Source: Streblospio benedicti (lineage: Eukaryota; Annelida; Polychaeta; Spionida; Spionidae). Taken from it: DNA of 64,000 bases. The stretch covers positions 4,466,436 to 4,530,435 of the forward strand of contig CM032666.1 of assembly GCA_019095985.1 (NCBI GenBank), in the 5' to 3' direction. The notes under the pieces were generated by a model. That model worked only from the letters and a program-made list of their open reading frames with translations, made no database searches and was not told the origin of the DNA. The position numbers and the translations under genes were made by a program. Below are positions 35,725 to 48,550 of the stretch, one piece after another. Position 1 is the stretch's first letter, and each line of letters begins with the position of its first letter.

Positions 35725-37430
35725 TTTTTCTCGATCCAGAACTTCCATATTTTTATCACCTTACCAATAGATATAAAAAATACAGTAAGAACAAATTTGG
35801 GATAATTTTGGAGACTTATATGAATAATTGAATTAGATTAAATTAATTATATGCTATTTTTCCAACAAATACTTGCAATACTTCATATATACAATGTACA
35901 TATGTTTCTTCATGTTAACAAATAAAGTGTATGATCACAGAAAAGCTTTTATGATCGTATTTCATCAATATCTTAATAGAGAAAAAATATGCTGAAATTT
36001 AGAAATAGATAGAAAGAAATTGTGTATCAATACATAATTACACAAAAAACCAGTCGTACACACAAGCAATAAGAAAAACCCTAAAATAGAGTAACCCCTA
36101 AGAGAAAAATAGTCCTATGATAGATATAGAATCATATGTTATGGCTATTAAATGCAGTTGGCGCAATAGAATTTATAAAAACAGCAACCAGCTTTAGACT
36201 AAATGTTCACTGAAATATTTTTGACAAGTGTCCTTACACATCCTTGGACAAATGGATGCTTATAATGATACGAATTTGCTCAACATTCAAAGTATCCTAG
36301 AATTTTACAGAGAAGCTGTAATTAGTTTTTTAAAAGTTAATAAAAGAAAAGAAATTATATCCAAAACTGACCTACATAGTTCTATTCTGTGGTGTAACAG
36401 ACAGTTAACCGTAAGGGGTAAGCTTTTATATGATAAATACTTCATAGCTTCACGGTATATTTATGTAAGGGATATTTTAGATGACAATGGTAACTTTTGA
36501 GATATCATCTATGAAAACTTAGTTAACCGTTCTACATATTTAAGAACACTATCAATGCTTAAGTCTGCTTTAAAGGCATTTCGAGATATTCGATTTTCAA
36601 AGCAAACAGTGAAATATATTACAACCTTCTCAGGAAACAGAAATGTTCAGATTCTCATGCACTTGATAAATGGAATAGAACATTCATTAATGATTATTTT
36701 CAATGGAAATTGCTATATAGCATGAAGATTAGAAATAAATTTGAAATGTCAATTTCTGAATTTAACTATAAGTTAGTTCAATATTACCAACAAAATCAAA
36801 TCTGTATAAATGGAAAAAAGTGACAGTCCTACCTGCATATACTGCAATGAACTATAAGACTCTTTGCACCTTTCGTACTACTGTGAACATTTGGACAACC
36901 TTTGTAATTCGATTTCAATATTATTTCATTTCAAATTGAGGCACACCATATAATATGTTGTAGTGAGATTTCGGATACAAAAAATAAGATTATTTCATTC
37001 ATAAACTATATAATATATAAGAAATATATAATTGATAAAGAAAATAATCATACTCTACATATAAATGATTATGTCAAGAGTGAATTGGTTTATAAAAATT
37101 CCATGTATGTAAAGTGTGAAAATAATTATCATGACATAATATGTCAAATTATAAATAGTCTGTATGTGACCAGGTAAGTTTTAAAAAAAAATCTAAATTA
37201 TTAGTACTACTTTTTAAATGTTTTTATTTAAGTGACACTATTATTGATATCATTAGATTCTTCCGAATTACCTATTTATGTATTTTTAATGAATTTATAA
37301 TTCGTAAGTACAGAAATACTATACTACTGTACTAGTTTTTATATAAATCTATGTATTGTGAACTTCAAACAAATTTCCAGTTTGATTTCTAAGATAAAAT
37401 GTGGTGTATACAAAAAATAAAAAATAAAAA
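34870..37430 (+). mobile_element. L1/Tx1-like LINE, 3' part, interrupted by simple repeats
   Basis: The first part (to about 35320) reads LNLDKTEALC, IRYLGICIGL, SWRLRKLSLFGKITIIK and LLYPMIDMLPT, then IDKMILFNFLWG. This is the C-terminal reverse-transcriptase and following domain of L1/Tx1-type LINEs. After a T run and a long AT tract the element resumes near 36120 (ESYVMAIKCSWRNRIYKN; later LYDKYFIASRYIYVRDILDD) and fades near 37430 in an A-rich tail. RT catalytic boxes are absent, so it is 5'-truncated, with stops and frame changes in the second part. Confidence 0.82.
35323..35722. repeat. Poly-T run and long AT dinucleotide tract inside the LINE
   Basis: A run of about 20 T ends near 35341. 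35528-35722 is almost pure AT repeat with a short interruption at about 35600-35660. Such tracts are prone to length change and to assembly error. Confidence 0.95.
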
Positions 37431-37549
37431 CAAATATCAAGATTCATCAAAATTAATAATTCATAAATTTTTATTTGATAATTAATATGATATTTTTTCC
37501 AACTTATTTAATTTTCTTAAATGAACTCCAGAGCAATTTTAATGTATTA

Positions 37550-37603
37550 ATATATGTATGTATATGTATGTATGTATGTGTATATGTATGTATATGTGTA
37601 TTG
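37550..37603. repeat. TATG/TGTATA microsatellite
   Basis: TATGTATG units are mixed with TGTATA. Non-coding DNA of unknown origin follows to about 38000, including a T/C-rich stretch near 37640-37790. Confidence 0.85.
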
Positions 37604-38008
37604 AGGTATCGAGAACAACGCATGTTTCTTCTTTAGCATTTATTCCAGAACTGACTATCCTATCGCTCTCTCCCCAGAGAGCCGTCTAAGTCTAGACTCT
37701 TCTATGTCGTTTGCTCACTAGCTGTGTGTGCCATATAGATCATTGACTGACTCCATATTGCACCATGGCATTCTACCCCCCTTAACCGGAAAAAAAGGTT
37801 TTGTAAAAAATCCCTTTTTTGTGTGTGTGTGATAATGTGAGCAAAAGACGAGTGGGAGAAATTAAGAGATAGTCACAAATATATATTTTACCATTATTTT
37901 ACGTAGCGTTTAGGTAGACAATTCCAGTTAGATCATACATCTTAATTAACACATTTGTATATACCTTAAATTTACAAACTGGTCTCTTAGGAAAAAAAAA
38001 ATCTTTAG

Positions 38009-38104
38009 CCTCCACGCTTAACGACGGGGACCGCCTCTTCGCCCCCGACTTCTGCTCCGACGACCCTCCCGAGGACGACCATCACGGCGCTCTCGGCTCC
38101 GAAT
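38009..38104 (+). CDS. Orphan exon candidate, 96 nt
   Basis: A sharply GC-rich island in AT-rich DNA is bounded by an acceptor (ATCTTTAG) and a strong donor (GAAT/GTATGT). Its length is a multiple of three. The open frame reads STLNDGDRLFAPDFCSDDP and then PEDDHHGALGSE, an acidic peptide I do not recognise. Base composition is like the receptor exons. No partner exon can be joined with confidence; the nearest candidate on the same strand is 42539-42611. Confidence 0.45.
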
Positions 38105-38483
38105 GTATGTTTTGTCAGTTGTTATCAAGTGAAATATTATATATGCGAGACACATTATGACATGAGGAGGAGCCTATATAGTGTTGTTCTTTTAAAATAA
38201 ATAGCCATAATTATGAGCCATTTTGTTCCCCCACAAGTTTTATACTGGATAAAGATAGGCGTATGTCATGAATTTATTTTAATGCACATAGCACAATCGT
38301 ACAACGATATGAATATTTGAGTGACATTGGAAATAGAGTTAATATTTGAAATGATATGCATTACTCAATAATCTAGTATGTGAAAAGCCTGTGCAAAAGA
38401 TCTGGTCTTGTTATACTATCCTTGATGGTATTACTTGATGTGTGCAAACACGAAAGGCAAAAATAAAAAAGAAAAAAAGAAAA

Positions 38484-39008
38484 AATCTCTCGGTTTTAAC
38501 TGTGAAGTCTTTGATATAATCATGAAATTCTCAGAAACATCATGAGTATACATTTATACATTAGCACGTTCACAAAGTAGATTAAATTGGTTTTGACACC
38601 TAGCCAGTTACAGAATCCTTGTAAGCTGCTACGTAACCCTGATGTGACAGACATATGCCTATTGCTTGTCCCTGAATGTTCAACGATTAGTCGCAACGAG
38701 AAATGCACGTTTCTACACACGTTCTACACCCACCTACATCTATGCACGCTCTACGTCTTCAAACTGACGATGTGCAAGTTGACAGTGACCTCGACTGACT
38801 GAGCTCACTGGTCTGGACTGTATGACCCCTGCTTTTCAGTGGTTGACATGTGACAACATGTGAAGCATAGCTTGTTTTATATGGTGTGGTGATCCTCAAG
38901 TGGACATCACCAGGGTAGAAAGATTCTATGAAAAAAATGTATCGAGACATTAACTTAATGGCGAATAGCACAACCTTTGTAACTGAAAGATAATAATACC
39001 CCTAACAT
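38484..39008. repeat. Duplicated segment, copy 2 (direct copy of 34273-34840)
   Basis: It is colinear with copy 1 apart from a 75-bp absence after TTTTGACACC. Small differences are scattered throughout. It ends beside AT-rich DNA where copy 1 meets the LINE. Confidence 0.85.
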
Positions 39009-39403
39009 TTTATTTAGAATAGACGCACACATTGAACCCTTCATAAATGGACGTTATCTCTATTGTTACCAATGTAAATCAGTCGCCAGTAGCTTAGATC
39101 CATTAACCTTAGCAAAGTGTGAAGGAAAGGCAATCCAGTCAGTTTTTTATACGTTGATAGTTCCCCTGGTTCGTTGTACTGACAGGCTCATATACATTGT
39201 TACCTAGAAGACACGAAATCTGATAAAAAAAAGTGTCTGATATGGGAAAAAGGAAAAAAAGTATGCACCGAGAGAAAGAAAGGCTGGGGTCGCCTGCTGG
39301 GTCAGGTCAGCACGGCTCACTTATCGGCAGCACTGTGCATAGGCTGAGATTTACAAGGCAAGATGAATGCCTCACTTAAAAAAATATCTATGGGAATCGT
39401 AGC

Positions 39404-39555
39404 CAATACAACAATAGGCATGTCTGTCACATCAGGGTTACATAGCAGCTTACAAGGATTCAGTAACTGCCTAAGTGTATGATAATGAACTTACTGAGAG
39501 TGATCTATATATTCAACGAGCTGATAATTGATTCACATATTAACAACACCAAGTG
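39404..39555. repeat. Inverted partial copy of 34357-34520
   Basis: The reverse complement contains GTGAATCAATTATCAGC, TTCATTATCATACACTTAGG and CCCTGATGTGACAGACATGC in the same order as copy 1. Copy 1 and this segment could be the arms of one larger element of about 5.2 kb. Confidence 0.8.
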
Positions 39556-42538
39556 CTAATAATAATTGTGTATTACTTGATGTAATTTATTGTAGCCTAA
39601 TGTACATGTAATGCCATGTAATATCCCACATATATTGTGCTGGGCCTGTTTTGAAGTAGCCGCACACGTCTCCGGTCTATTTCTCACATCCTGCTGTAAA
39701 TGTCACGGATGACCATTCTGTGACGTGTGACTGGGGCTTTAGGATTACAGACGGCCTGTTTATCATCTGAAAGCAGCCGCTGGACGTGAGCAGCTAATCC
39801 CCCAAATCCCTAATCCGGCGCCACGATGTGTGTCTCTGTCTGCATATAAGATCAAAGGTAAAAAGTAACAAGACCGTGGAACGGACGCTGTTAGCGTGTT
39901 TAGATGACATCTCATGCCTTGTTATAAAAGTCGTGCTGCAGAATTCTGCTTTTTCTTAACTATTATCCACAGTGGAATGAAAGAAATGACGCTGCTCTTT
40001 TGTGAGATGAGATGAGCTGAGATGTTATTTATTTCAGGCATTATATAATAATGGCTACGCAAATGTATCTGTTTCCTAGGGTGGCTCATTTGTGCCGTTT
40101 TGCAACACAATTAACTCGCGGCCGCCACCTTTTTAAGTTGTGCGTCCGCAAGCTATTTGCGGGCGAGAAAATTCTGAAAAAATAAATGCTACACATTTAG
40201 GGTTGTACGTTGAAGAACTACACTAGCTACAAAATGTCTCTTGGTTGGTGAGTGAATTAAAGAAATATGTTCGTGTGTGTACGACCGCGTACACGCAGTA
40301 CATAGTTGATCTGTCAGTGGGGTTCAATACAAGGAGATCAAGCTCATTGAGAGCTTTACAATGATTAATTGTTATTTCACAGCGCATAATCACCCCATAT
40401 ATAGTAGAGGGTACATAATGTCTACAACTGTTTAGAATATCGTCTCGTCAACTGACTACCTTAACCGATGAAGCTGAATGCACGTGTCACTTGCGTGCAG
40501 CAAAATCACTCCCGTTTTGCAAAAATAAATAAATAAATAAAATAATCTTGTTCTTGTTTTTCTCTCAAACTCGAGCAATATTCACCGAATTCAGGCTGTG
40601 AATCTCCACGAAAAACAATAGATTATATCCATGACCATGAATCACTTTTCCCCCCAACACAATGGCCTGTACCAATTTAACGTGTAGGTGACACGGATCA
40701 GTGTGTAACTATTTTAGTGGTGAGTTTGCTCAACACCCACCGCCAGAGCCGGACGGAAATCGACCCACGACCTGTGTTTGCAATTTGCTTTCCGAACATG
40801 ATGATGATGATGATGATGCGAGAATGAAGGGGTCTATAATCTATTAGAAGCTCATTGTTACTATATTGTTACGTTATCGATTTTTCACGCTCGGATCGCG
40901 AATGTGTCTATAATTAGTGACAAAGCACACGACTGAGAACGTTATGAAATGATTAATTTACAATCTTACATTTCGGCATGCGGCGATGAAGCGGTAGTAG
41001 CGGCTGTAGAAGTATTTGTTAACCACGTTTTGTTAGCCAGTTACGAGAGAAAGAGAGTCAAAAGGCTCTAAATGGCAAAACCTGACCATATTTTCAACAC
41101 ATAAGGAACGAGAATTTACCGGAACAAACTGTAGTAGAGAGCGTCTCCCTAAATAAAAGGTCAATTCTTATCTTCTTCCGACTCACTTTCTGAGCTTTCA
41201 CTAGCTGTTGAGGGTTGAGCTTCGGGACCCATCGGGGCCCTAGCTCTTGGAGGTGCGGGAGGCCCTGACTTTTGGAGGTGGGGGGTCAAGTCGTGACAAT
41301 CGGGGAATGTCGCGGCGACAAATAACAAATATAAACATACAAAGGAAATCTGCAATCATCGACTCTTCCTTCACTATTAAATCACACGGAATATTTAAAA
41401 AAATGGCAACCGTTGATTCTTTCTTCATAACTCATACGGAATATTAAAATAGAGAGTAGGACGTTTTTTAACGCTAGAGCTTCAGTCCCCCCCCTTTTTT
41501 TCTCACAAGGAACCGATCATTAACGTTTCTATGACCTAGAAGAGAAGAAATGTCAGTCGAGTTATTGCCAATTATTACGGGGCTCGTGACCTCAATTCTG
41601 AACACGTCTCGATTTGTCGTGCGCTCGCCGCCTACGAGAGATTTGGGCTCAGCTTTTATTTCCACATCTGGTCACCTTTTTAGAGAGCCTATACAACGCG
41701 AGGCAATGATCGTCTTCATGATTGTAGGACCCTCTCTACACACACGGATTTCTTTTTTTTTTCTAGTATCTTCAGGGGTAATCCGAGTACTCAGAAAGAC
41801 CCAGGGTAACCCCGTGACTACTCGGTCACAATTTCTTCTTAGGAGACTAAAACTTAGCACCATTACCCAAGTGAATGTTTCTTGTTTTTGTTTTTCTCTC
41901 AAACTCGAGCAGTTTTCACCAAATTCAGGCTGTGAATCTCCACGAAAAACAATAGAGTATATCGATTAGCATGAATCACTTTAATCTGTAAAAAGTATTC
42001 ATTTACAAAAAAGAAAGAATGACGTAAGCGCAAAGGGCAATATTACGCAAGGCATTGTATAACATTAGGCTTGGAGCATTGGCTCCTTACTGACATGTAC
42101 CTATACGGCCATGCCACCTTTTCAATTGACGCTTGAGAAACTTTGGCATGCCATTATCACTCCACTGATATATATTTTTTTTAACATTCGCAGAATGGAC
42201 ACGAACTGAGAACTATAGTCTCTGTTTTTTTGGCAGTAGAGAGGCAGTAGAGTCCTATTTTTTCCACCAAAGTATTTCATTTCCAATCAGTTTTGGAATA
42301 TCCGTATCGTTTACGCATACAAAACCCTCCAGATAGCTTTAGTGTGTTCCCACCCCATTTCCCCCCAAACAGATCTGCTAATGTAATATAATGTAAATGA
42401 TGAAAACCATACATGTATGTATCAAACAAACTCTGTCTATTAGGACGCATGGTAGACCCCAATTATGACTACATCTTCCACGATGTTACTCCCCCTTCTT
42501 TTCTCCTCCTTAGTCCTCCTTACTCCTTGCCCCCTCCA
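39556..42538. other. Non-coding stretch with a 1.3-kb-spaced direct repeat
   Basis: About 40540-40650 and 41868-41975 share TTTTTCTCTCAAACTCGAGC, TTCAGGCTGTGAATCTCCAC and GAAAAACAATAGA. An ATG trinucleotide run lies near 40798-40818. Between the repeats, the minus strand has a short frame ending in an acidic tail (see the feature at 41161-41281). No gene is established. Confidence 0.6.
41161..41281 (-). other. Minus-strand open tail with acidic C-terminus, unassigned
   Basis: The frame reads SGPPAPPRARAPMGPEAQ, then STASESSESESEEDKN and stop. The Pro-rich then Ser/Glu-rich ending looks like a protein C-terminus, and an AAAAG acceptor-like site precedes it at about 41270. I do not recognise a family. 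It lies between the two direct repeats, so it may belong to a mobile element. Confidence 0.25.
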
Positions 42539-42611
42539 GACAAACAGGAGCGAGGCTGTGGGTGACTATGCTGTGCCGGGCGTCTTCTCACCTGCGGGGA
42601 CATGGGCTAGG
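42539..42611 (+). CDS. Orphan exon candidate, 73 nt
   Basis: A long pyrimidine tract ending CCCCCTCCAG is followed by a GC-rich segment and a strong donor (AGG/GTGAGT). One open frame reads TNRSEAVGDYAVPGVFSPAG and then TWAR; a second frame is also open. I do not recognise either. Read from the ATG at 42465, the pyrimidine tract would mimic a signal peptide, but the tract is better explained as an acceptor. Confidence 0.4.
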
Positions 42612-45600
42612 GTGAGTAGGCCTACTATGCTTACGTGCGTGAGCTGCAGGAGGAAGCCTCCAATGAACGTAGCAGAACCTGTGATGACAGAGAATGAGCT
42701 CTATGGATTGACAGCTTTTTCTTTCTTGTAGGAAATCAGAATGTCTCATTTGTGTCCTGATTTATTTCACATGGAGCAGATTTCTACTTCCTCACGTCTG
42801 CTAGAATTGAATACATGACTCTCCACTGAAATGAATTGCATGGCGTTGCTTTATTGGAGTGTTTGACATGTGACAATATGGGTATAGATCTAGACATTGT
42901 ATCATATCTGGAGCATTGGTTTATATGTCAAAGGTCTCTCACTGAAAATTGCAGAAAAGTAGTTTCATGTTGAAAATCTGAAGAAAAAAATCTTTCAAAA
43001 ATTGTGAAAAGGCGTGCGGGTTCAGGAAATGTGAACAAAGTTTATGGAACCTGCACTATTGTCAATTTCTACGTATTTCTACACTGTTTCCGCGATGAAC
43101 GGACGTGACTCGCGATTCTTTCACAGGAAAAGGGCACTTCTTGAGTAATTGCTGGAGTGGCGGGAAGTGCGGCCCAATTGGTAACTGAACCTTCATGGCC
43201 TCGTGCACTGACGTAACGAGGATAGTAGCAGGTCATACAACATGTCATGCTGCTCACGTAGGCATGGGTAATGTGCAACGCAGTCATGATCAACTTTCTT
43301 GTGAGATCAGCCATCGGTTATTTGATAAAACTAGATAGTGCACTGCGAAGTGTGGTGGGGGCTGTTCATAAGGCTCTCATTCTGAACGATCTGCATGTAC
43401 AGGCGATCTCTACATAGAGGTATAGGAGACCTTTGGGATCTGCCTCAACTGGCAACAATAGATATGTGTGGTCCCATTTCTCTGTGGGATCGTTATGACA
43501 TAACTATTGAAGCTTTGCACTGAAGGCTGGATTCTGCAACAAAAAAAAATGATCGTGCTAAAGCTGGGATTTAGAGGCTGCACTGTATCCACTGCACAGG
43601 AGCCGCATGGGCCGCACCGGAAGTGGCGATTAAGCGATGAGCCGGCACGCGAAAAGAGGGCTTTAAGCTGGGGTCACACAGTACACGATGCCGAAGCGGA
43701 GTCAGCCAATGCATTGTAGCATTGTCATTTTTCGCACATTAAAATAATGGTCTCTTCACGAGTTTGGAAAACGTGGAATATTCGTGTCCCAATTTTAGTC
43801 ATTATAACTCAGCTCCTATCTCACATTTCGAATTATGAGGGTACACTTTCGCGACTGTCAGGCTGGGCCTTTTCCGTGGTAGCAAAACATGTAGATCTAA
43901 TAACAGAACTAGAACCTGTGTTTCTCCAAAGTCCCCGTTAACCGCTACCGCTAGTGTGCGCGCGCACGTGGGTGTCCGTCACGGCAGCGTATACGCCGTT
44001 ATTGCGTGAGGGTCCACCGGGGTGAGGGGTGGAGTTTACGTCAGCAGACGCCTCTGCACTGCACCGACCGTCTCTCTTTCAAGCTATACATATATTCATA
44101 GAAATTCCTGAGAGCCGACGATGCGGAGATGTGCTCCTTGGTCTCCAATGGAACAGAGCACATGCCAGGATATTGGCCAATGACCACTCCTGCCAATTAA
44201 AGTTAGTCAGTCTGAGTGGACGCTACCGACCGCGATTGACACCACTGTAGTCATGTCCTTGTAAAGTCACAGTCTCATAGTCGCGAATGTGCACCCTCAA
44301 GATTTGAATAACAGTGCTAAAACATCAATACCTCGTGACTGGGCGAGATTGAATCAGCAAGAATGATCTACTGTAGTGGGAAAGAGTGTGCACGTAAAGA
44401 GACAGAGTTCACCTGCCGGCCTCGGCAGGACCAGGTACGAGGACAAATACCCCAAATACACTCCAACAATGCAGAACTGAGTTGCCTCCAGTATGACATT
44501 GGCGACGTCTCCCTATACCCGAGAATGCGGCCCCGAAAGAAGATAATTGCCCAAACCTCAAGTGCAGCCTTCTTCAGTTCCAGGCATGACGCAGCGGGAC
44601 CAATAACACGCTCTATTAGCAGTACCTCATGACAATGACAATACAGCTGACATTAGTGACTTCCCATACAATGCAAGCCCAAATGTGAGCCATTGCACTG
44701 GGGATGAGGTGGTCCTGCATAAGATGTTCTGCTGTGATAGTTTGTCTCGTTTCTACTGTGATAGTATGCGTTAAAATTGTCATCATAATTCCATTGATAC
44801 ACAAGATTTTAGGGATCCATTTTTATGTTTAACATCAACCACATCTTTATATCACATTTGACTGTCTATGTGATATAACCACAGCAGTGGAAAGCGAGAA
44901 AGATATAATTTCTTAAGTCCTGGTTCTGACTTGATAGCAAATCATTAACCCCGGTTCTGTTTTGATCCTACATACATTGTAGGCCTATATAATGTCTATT
45001 GAAACTAGCACACCGGAACATCTTATCCCGGGACACCTGCTCCCCAGTGCATTGGTTCTCACAGACGGTTTCCATGACATTCCGTCGCCAGTGCGACCCT
45101 CTGGAGCACTTTGGGAGTTTGACAACGATTCTGTGAATTTGTACCACATACTCATTGGTAAAAGTTCTACAAAGTAAAGTCGGGAATAAACATTACAGCC
45201 GGAGTTAGTTCAGGAATCAGGTGTAACGTTAATTGGCAGGACTGACGCATCGGTCGTCGGTTCACGGGAATCTCTTTATGCCGCACATAATTATATCCAG
45301 TGGTACAATATCTTCAGTAATCTGTCTTTTTCATGTGTATGTCAGAATAGATAATAATGATTTCTTCTTATAATATCGTTTCTTCAACCCCACACCCAAT
45401 GCAGACACATCCTCTCCTTTTAATTGAGACCACATGGGAAATCTATATGTAGTGGACGTAACGGGAAGATGTGAGATGTTTTTAATCAAATTGTCATCAT
45501 GGTTTTCTTGTCTGACACATCTATCACGTTCACTACAGACTACTAACATAAAATCAACAGCAATACATAACCATAGCTATCATTCAATCTGAACCCTTTT

Positions 45601-48550
45601 CGGTGTCCTTCCAAACCGGATTGGACACGTGTATAACTGTATATGCGCACTAATTTGCGGGCAAAATACTAGAATTACTGCACGAAATTACAGGGAGTAT
45701 AGTTGAGTTTTCGGAATGTCCTCGGCTATTAGCACAAAGCAAAGCAAGGTAAAACGCACCAATTAGAGTTTCTCCCAATCACAATGACGACAGAATTACG
45801 TAGTTGACGTCATCTTTAATGGGAATTGCTTCAATTGCATGATTACGAATCGCCATGCTCAAGGTTGGTTTAGGCAATAAAACCCGTTTACACATAGGCG
45901 ATAATGAACGAACCCGTGCAACGCATCTGCACGTATCATGTCACGTCGTCAATTAACCTATTTGTCTATTGAACCATGAAAATTCATGGTACGACATGTT
46001 GCTCAGGCAAAACGAAGCGAATATTCTGCAATCCGTAGGCAGCAGAACTATTTGAAAACGAACCCGTGCAAACTGAATCTTCACGTTTTATGTTCAAAAT
46101 CGATTGGGGTATGTAAGTGCGAATATTCTGCGATCCGTAGTAGGCCTATTAAAAGCAGCATAACCGTATTTGAAGCAAACTTAACCAAACTGAATGTTAC
46201 GTAAAATTTGCGTTGCACATGTTTAACCCCATTTCAAGAATTTGCAATGTAGAGCCCCGGCGATCAGGTTCGCAATTGCACGAGCAAATCGGTTTTAAGT
46301 AAGCAGGTGAAACTCGCAAATAATATCAACAAAATTGTTTGAACTGTATTGGGGGCTTGTATGCGTGGAACCGTTGGTAGCATTGAACAATTTGTATATG
46401 TAGTGAGGCCTAACGATTAAAGGTCTTTGCAGGACCGTTTGACCATTCGTGTTCTTCGAACACAAGTATTTGCATTATCTCTTTCACATTCAAGGAATAA
46501 ATTACGTTCCAATTTGGCCTTGCAGCATTCTTTTCGATCTTGAGCTTCATGAATTGGAAGTTCAAGCACTTTTTCAGTGTGTCGTGATAAAAGCCAATCG
46601 CTGTAACAACCAATAATAGTTTTCTAATGTGTTTTTCCCAACCTTGCATTTCGTAACAATATAGCGGGATGTAACAAAACAATATAAAGACGTCCTAAAA
46701 CTGATTACACTTGTACGTCCCCTGAATAGTGCATGTACTTTTTGGTCAATTGTTGAGATCAATTGTGAATTGTTTTTTCAGCGATAAACATTGTTTTCTA
46801 ATGTGTTTCTATAATTGTAACATAATACTAAAGATTCATACTGATTACACTTCGCTCTGAATAGTGCATGTAATTAATTGGAATAATTGTTTTTGCGCAT
46901 TGTTAACTTAGGAAATTATTATTGTATTGTATCAAAGAAAACCCCACATATACAACTGTACAACGGGATCAATGAGATAATGAAACAAATAATGCTATCG
47001 TCGTCGGCTATTCAAGTTCCAAGTTATACAACGTTACATTAGTGCAGATGATACCAGATACGAAAGTACTAAGTACAATAATCGGAAACCAGCTTATGTC
47101 AGTACGAGACGTAAGGTTGAGCAGCTCATCTGACCCTAGAAGCTTTTATCGCGGTGTAGATGACATGCTTTGTGGTTCTTTACAGAGTTACCTTCATAGC
47201 AGCAAAGAGGGAATATGATAAGAGAATGAATTACAGTATATAGGATCCTTGATAGCAGCACTCCAGTTGTTTTAAACTCCTCAGGTCGTGTGCGTGCTGT
47301 TACATCCATAACTCAGCACTAGATGCATTGTGGCTCTATATACATCATTGCCTTCCACTATGAGGTACAATGGTGAGGGCAGCAGGGGCCAGTGCTAGGC
47401 TGTTCCTGCTGTGTGGATGTGTAACTATTGGGCTGTACGGAAACCTATTGGGAATACTTGTACACTCTGTATGAAACTGTGACATATATTAGGACACTTT
47501 TCCTATTGAATGTGATATTGATATTCTTTTTCAAAACATAAGCGTACATTCAAATGTATAATATCAGCTTGTATAATGATACTCGAACCAGACTGCCTGA
47601 ACCTCTGAGGGGAATGCCTTCGATTGGCCTCTAACTGAAGCCTGTCTGCATGGAGACGCACGGCGCTCTATTTGTGAAGGGGACAGCCCGTGAGAAATGA
47701 TCTTTTTTTTATAGAGGTGGCAATATTATGGTGATAGTTTTTATGGGTTATTGTACAATAACCTGAAATCCATTCCCACTCCTAAAAGTTGCTTTTACCA
47801 GTCACGTCTGTAAAAATTGGGTCTCCTTGCGCCATACGGACGTCTGTTAGACAAGATATAATTATAACCAGCCACAAAATATATGATTTGCGGTAAAGCA
47901 AATTGTAACCACACCCCGAAAATGGTCTAGCCGTCGTAAAATGTAACCACTGATGCAAATTGTAACCAAAGTGTAGCTGGTCACAATTCTAATCTCGTCA
48001 AGTGTGAGTTCATTCATACTTCGATTCAAACTATTTTCACATGGTCATATCGACTTGTTAAATCAGGTTGTCCAGACCCAGAAATGTCAACCGAAAGGAT
48101 AAAAAGACAACTCAAAAAGTATACCCATGGGTTACTAACAGACCCCTAATGTATAGCAAAATGTACTGATTTCGGTTAAAACATGTATATCTGCCGGTCA
48201 CGTTTTTTTACATGACAATACTTATAAACCATAGATTTATGTTAAAGTATACAGACCTTTAGTATTAATGTTCCCATTTATAACATTTGGACCTACATTG
48301 TAATTTTGGTGCAGTGGAACATGTAAATCAAGTTGCCTTTTAAATGTTTATTATATCCCCAACCATAGTATGTGAATTATATGGCAACTAGTTCTATGCG
48401 GTAGGGTGATTTTGCTATGCGTTATTAAAGAGACATTCATTTTTTTTCGTCCCAATGCATAGAGCACATCGCATGAACCAAATATACACATCACATTTAA
48501 GCTATACCTATGTGCATGGATTGATGTAAAAGACGTCGATATCATACAAG
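42612..48550. other. Long stretch without an identifiable gene
   Basis: The first part (to about 45200) is less AT-rich than its surroundings and contains an inverted repeat pair (44690-44757 and 45000-45056). From 45200 to 48550 I see only AT-rich non-coding DNA. None of the short open frames shows a known domain or a convincing pair of splice sites. Confidence 0.6.
44690..45056. repeat. Inverted repeat pair, arms of about 57-68 bp
   Basis: The reverse complement of 44690-44757 contains GAACATCTTATGC and CACCTCATCCCCAGTGCA. 45000-45056 contains GGAACATCTTATCC and CACCTGCTCCCCAGTGCA in the same order. Both arms lie in short open frames giving similar peptides (AEHLMQDHLIPSA and PEHLIPGHLLPSA), so an old protein-coding or element-end origin is possible. 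Confidence 0.6.

Noticed and set aside
42465-42538. Apparent signal peptide MLLPLLFSSLVLL
   Set aside because: The coding sequence is a pyrimidine tract ending in CAG, more likely a splice acceptor than a secretion signal.
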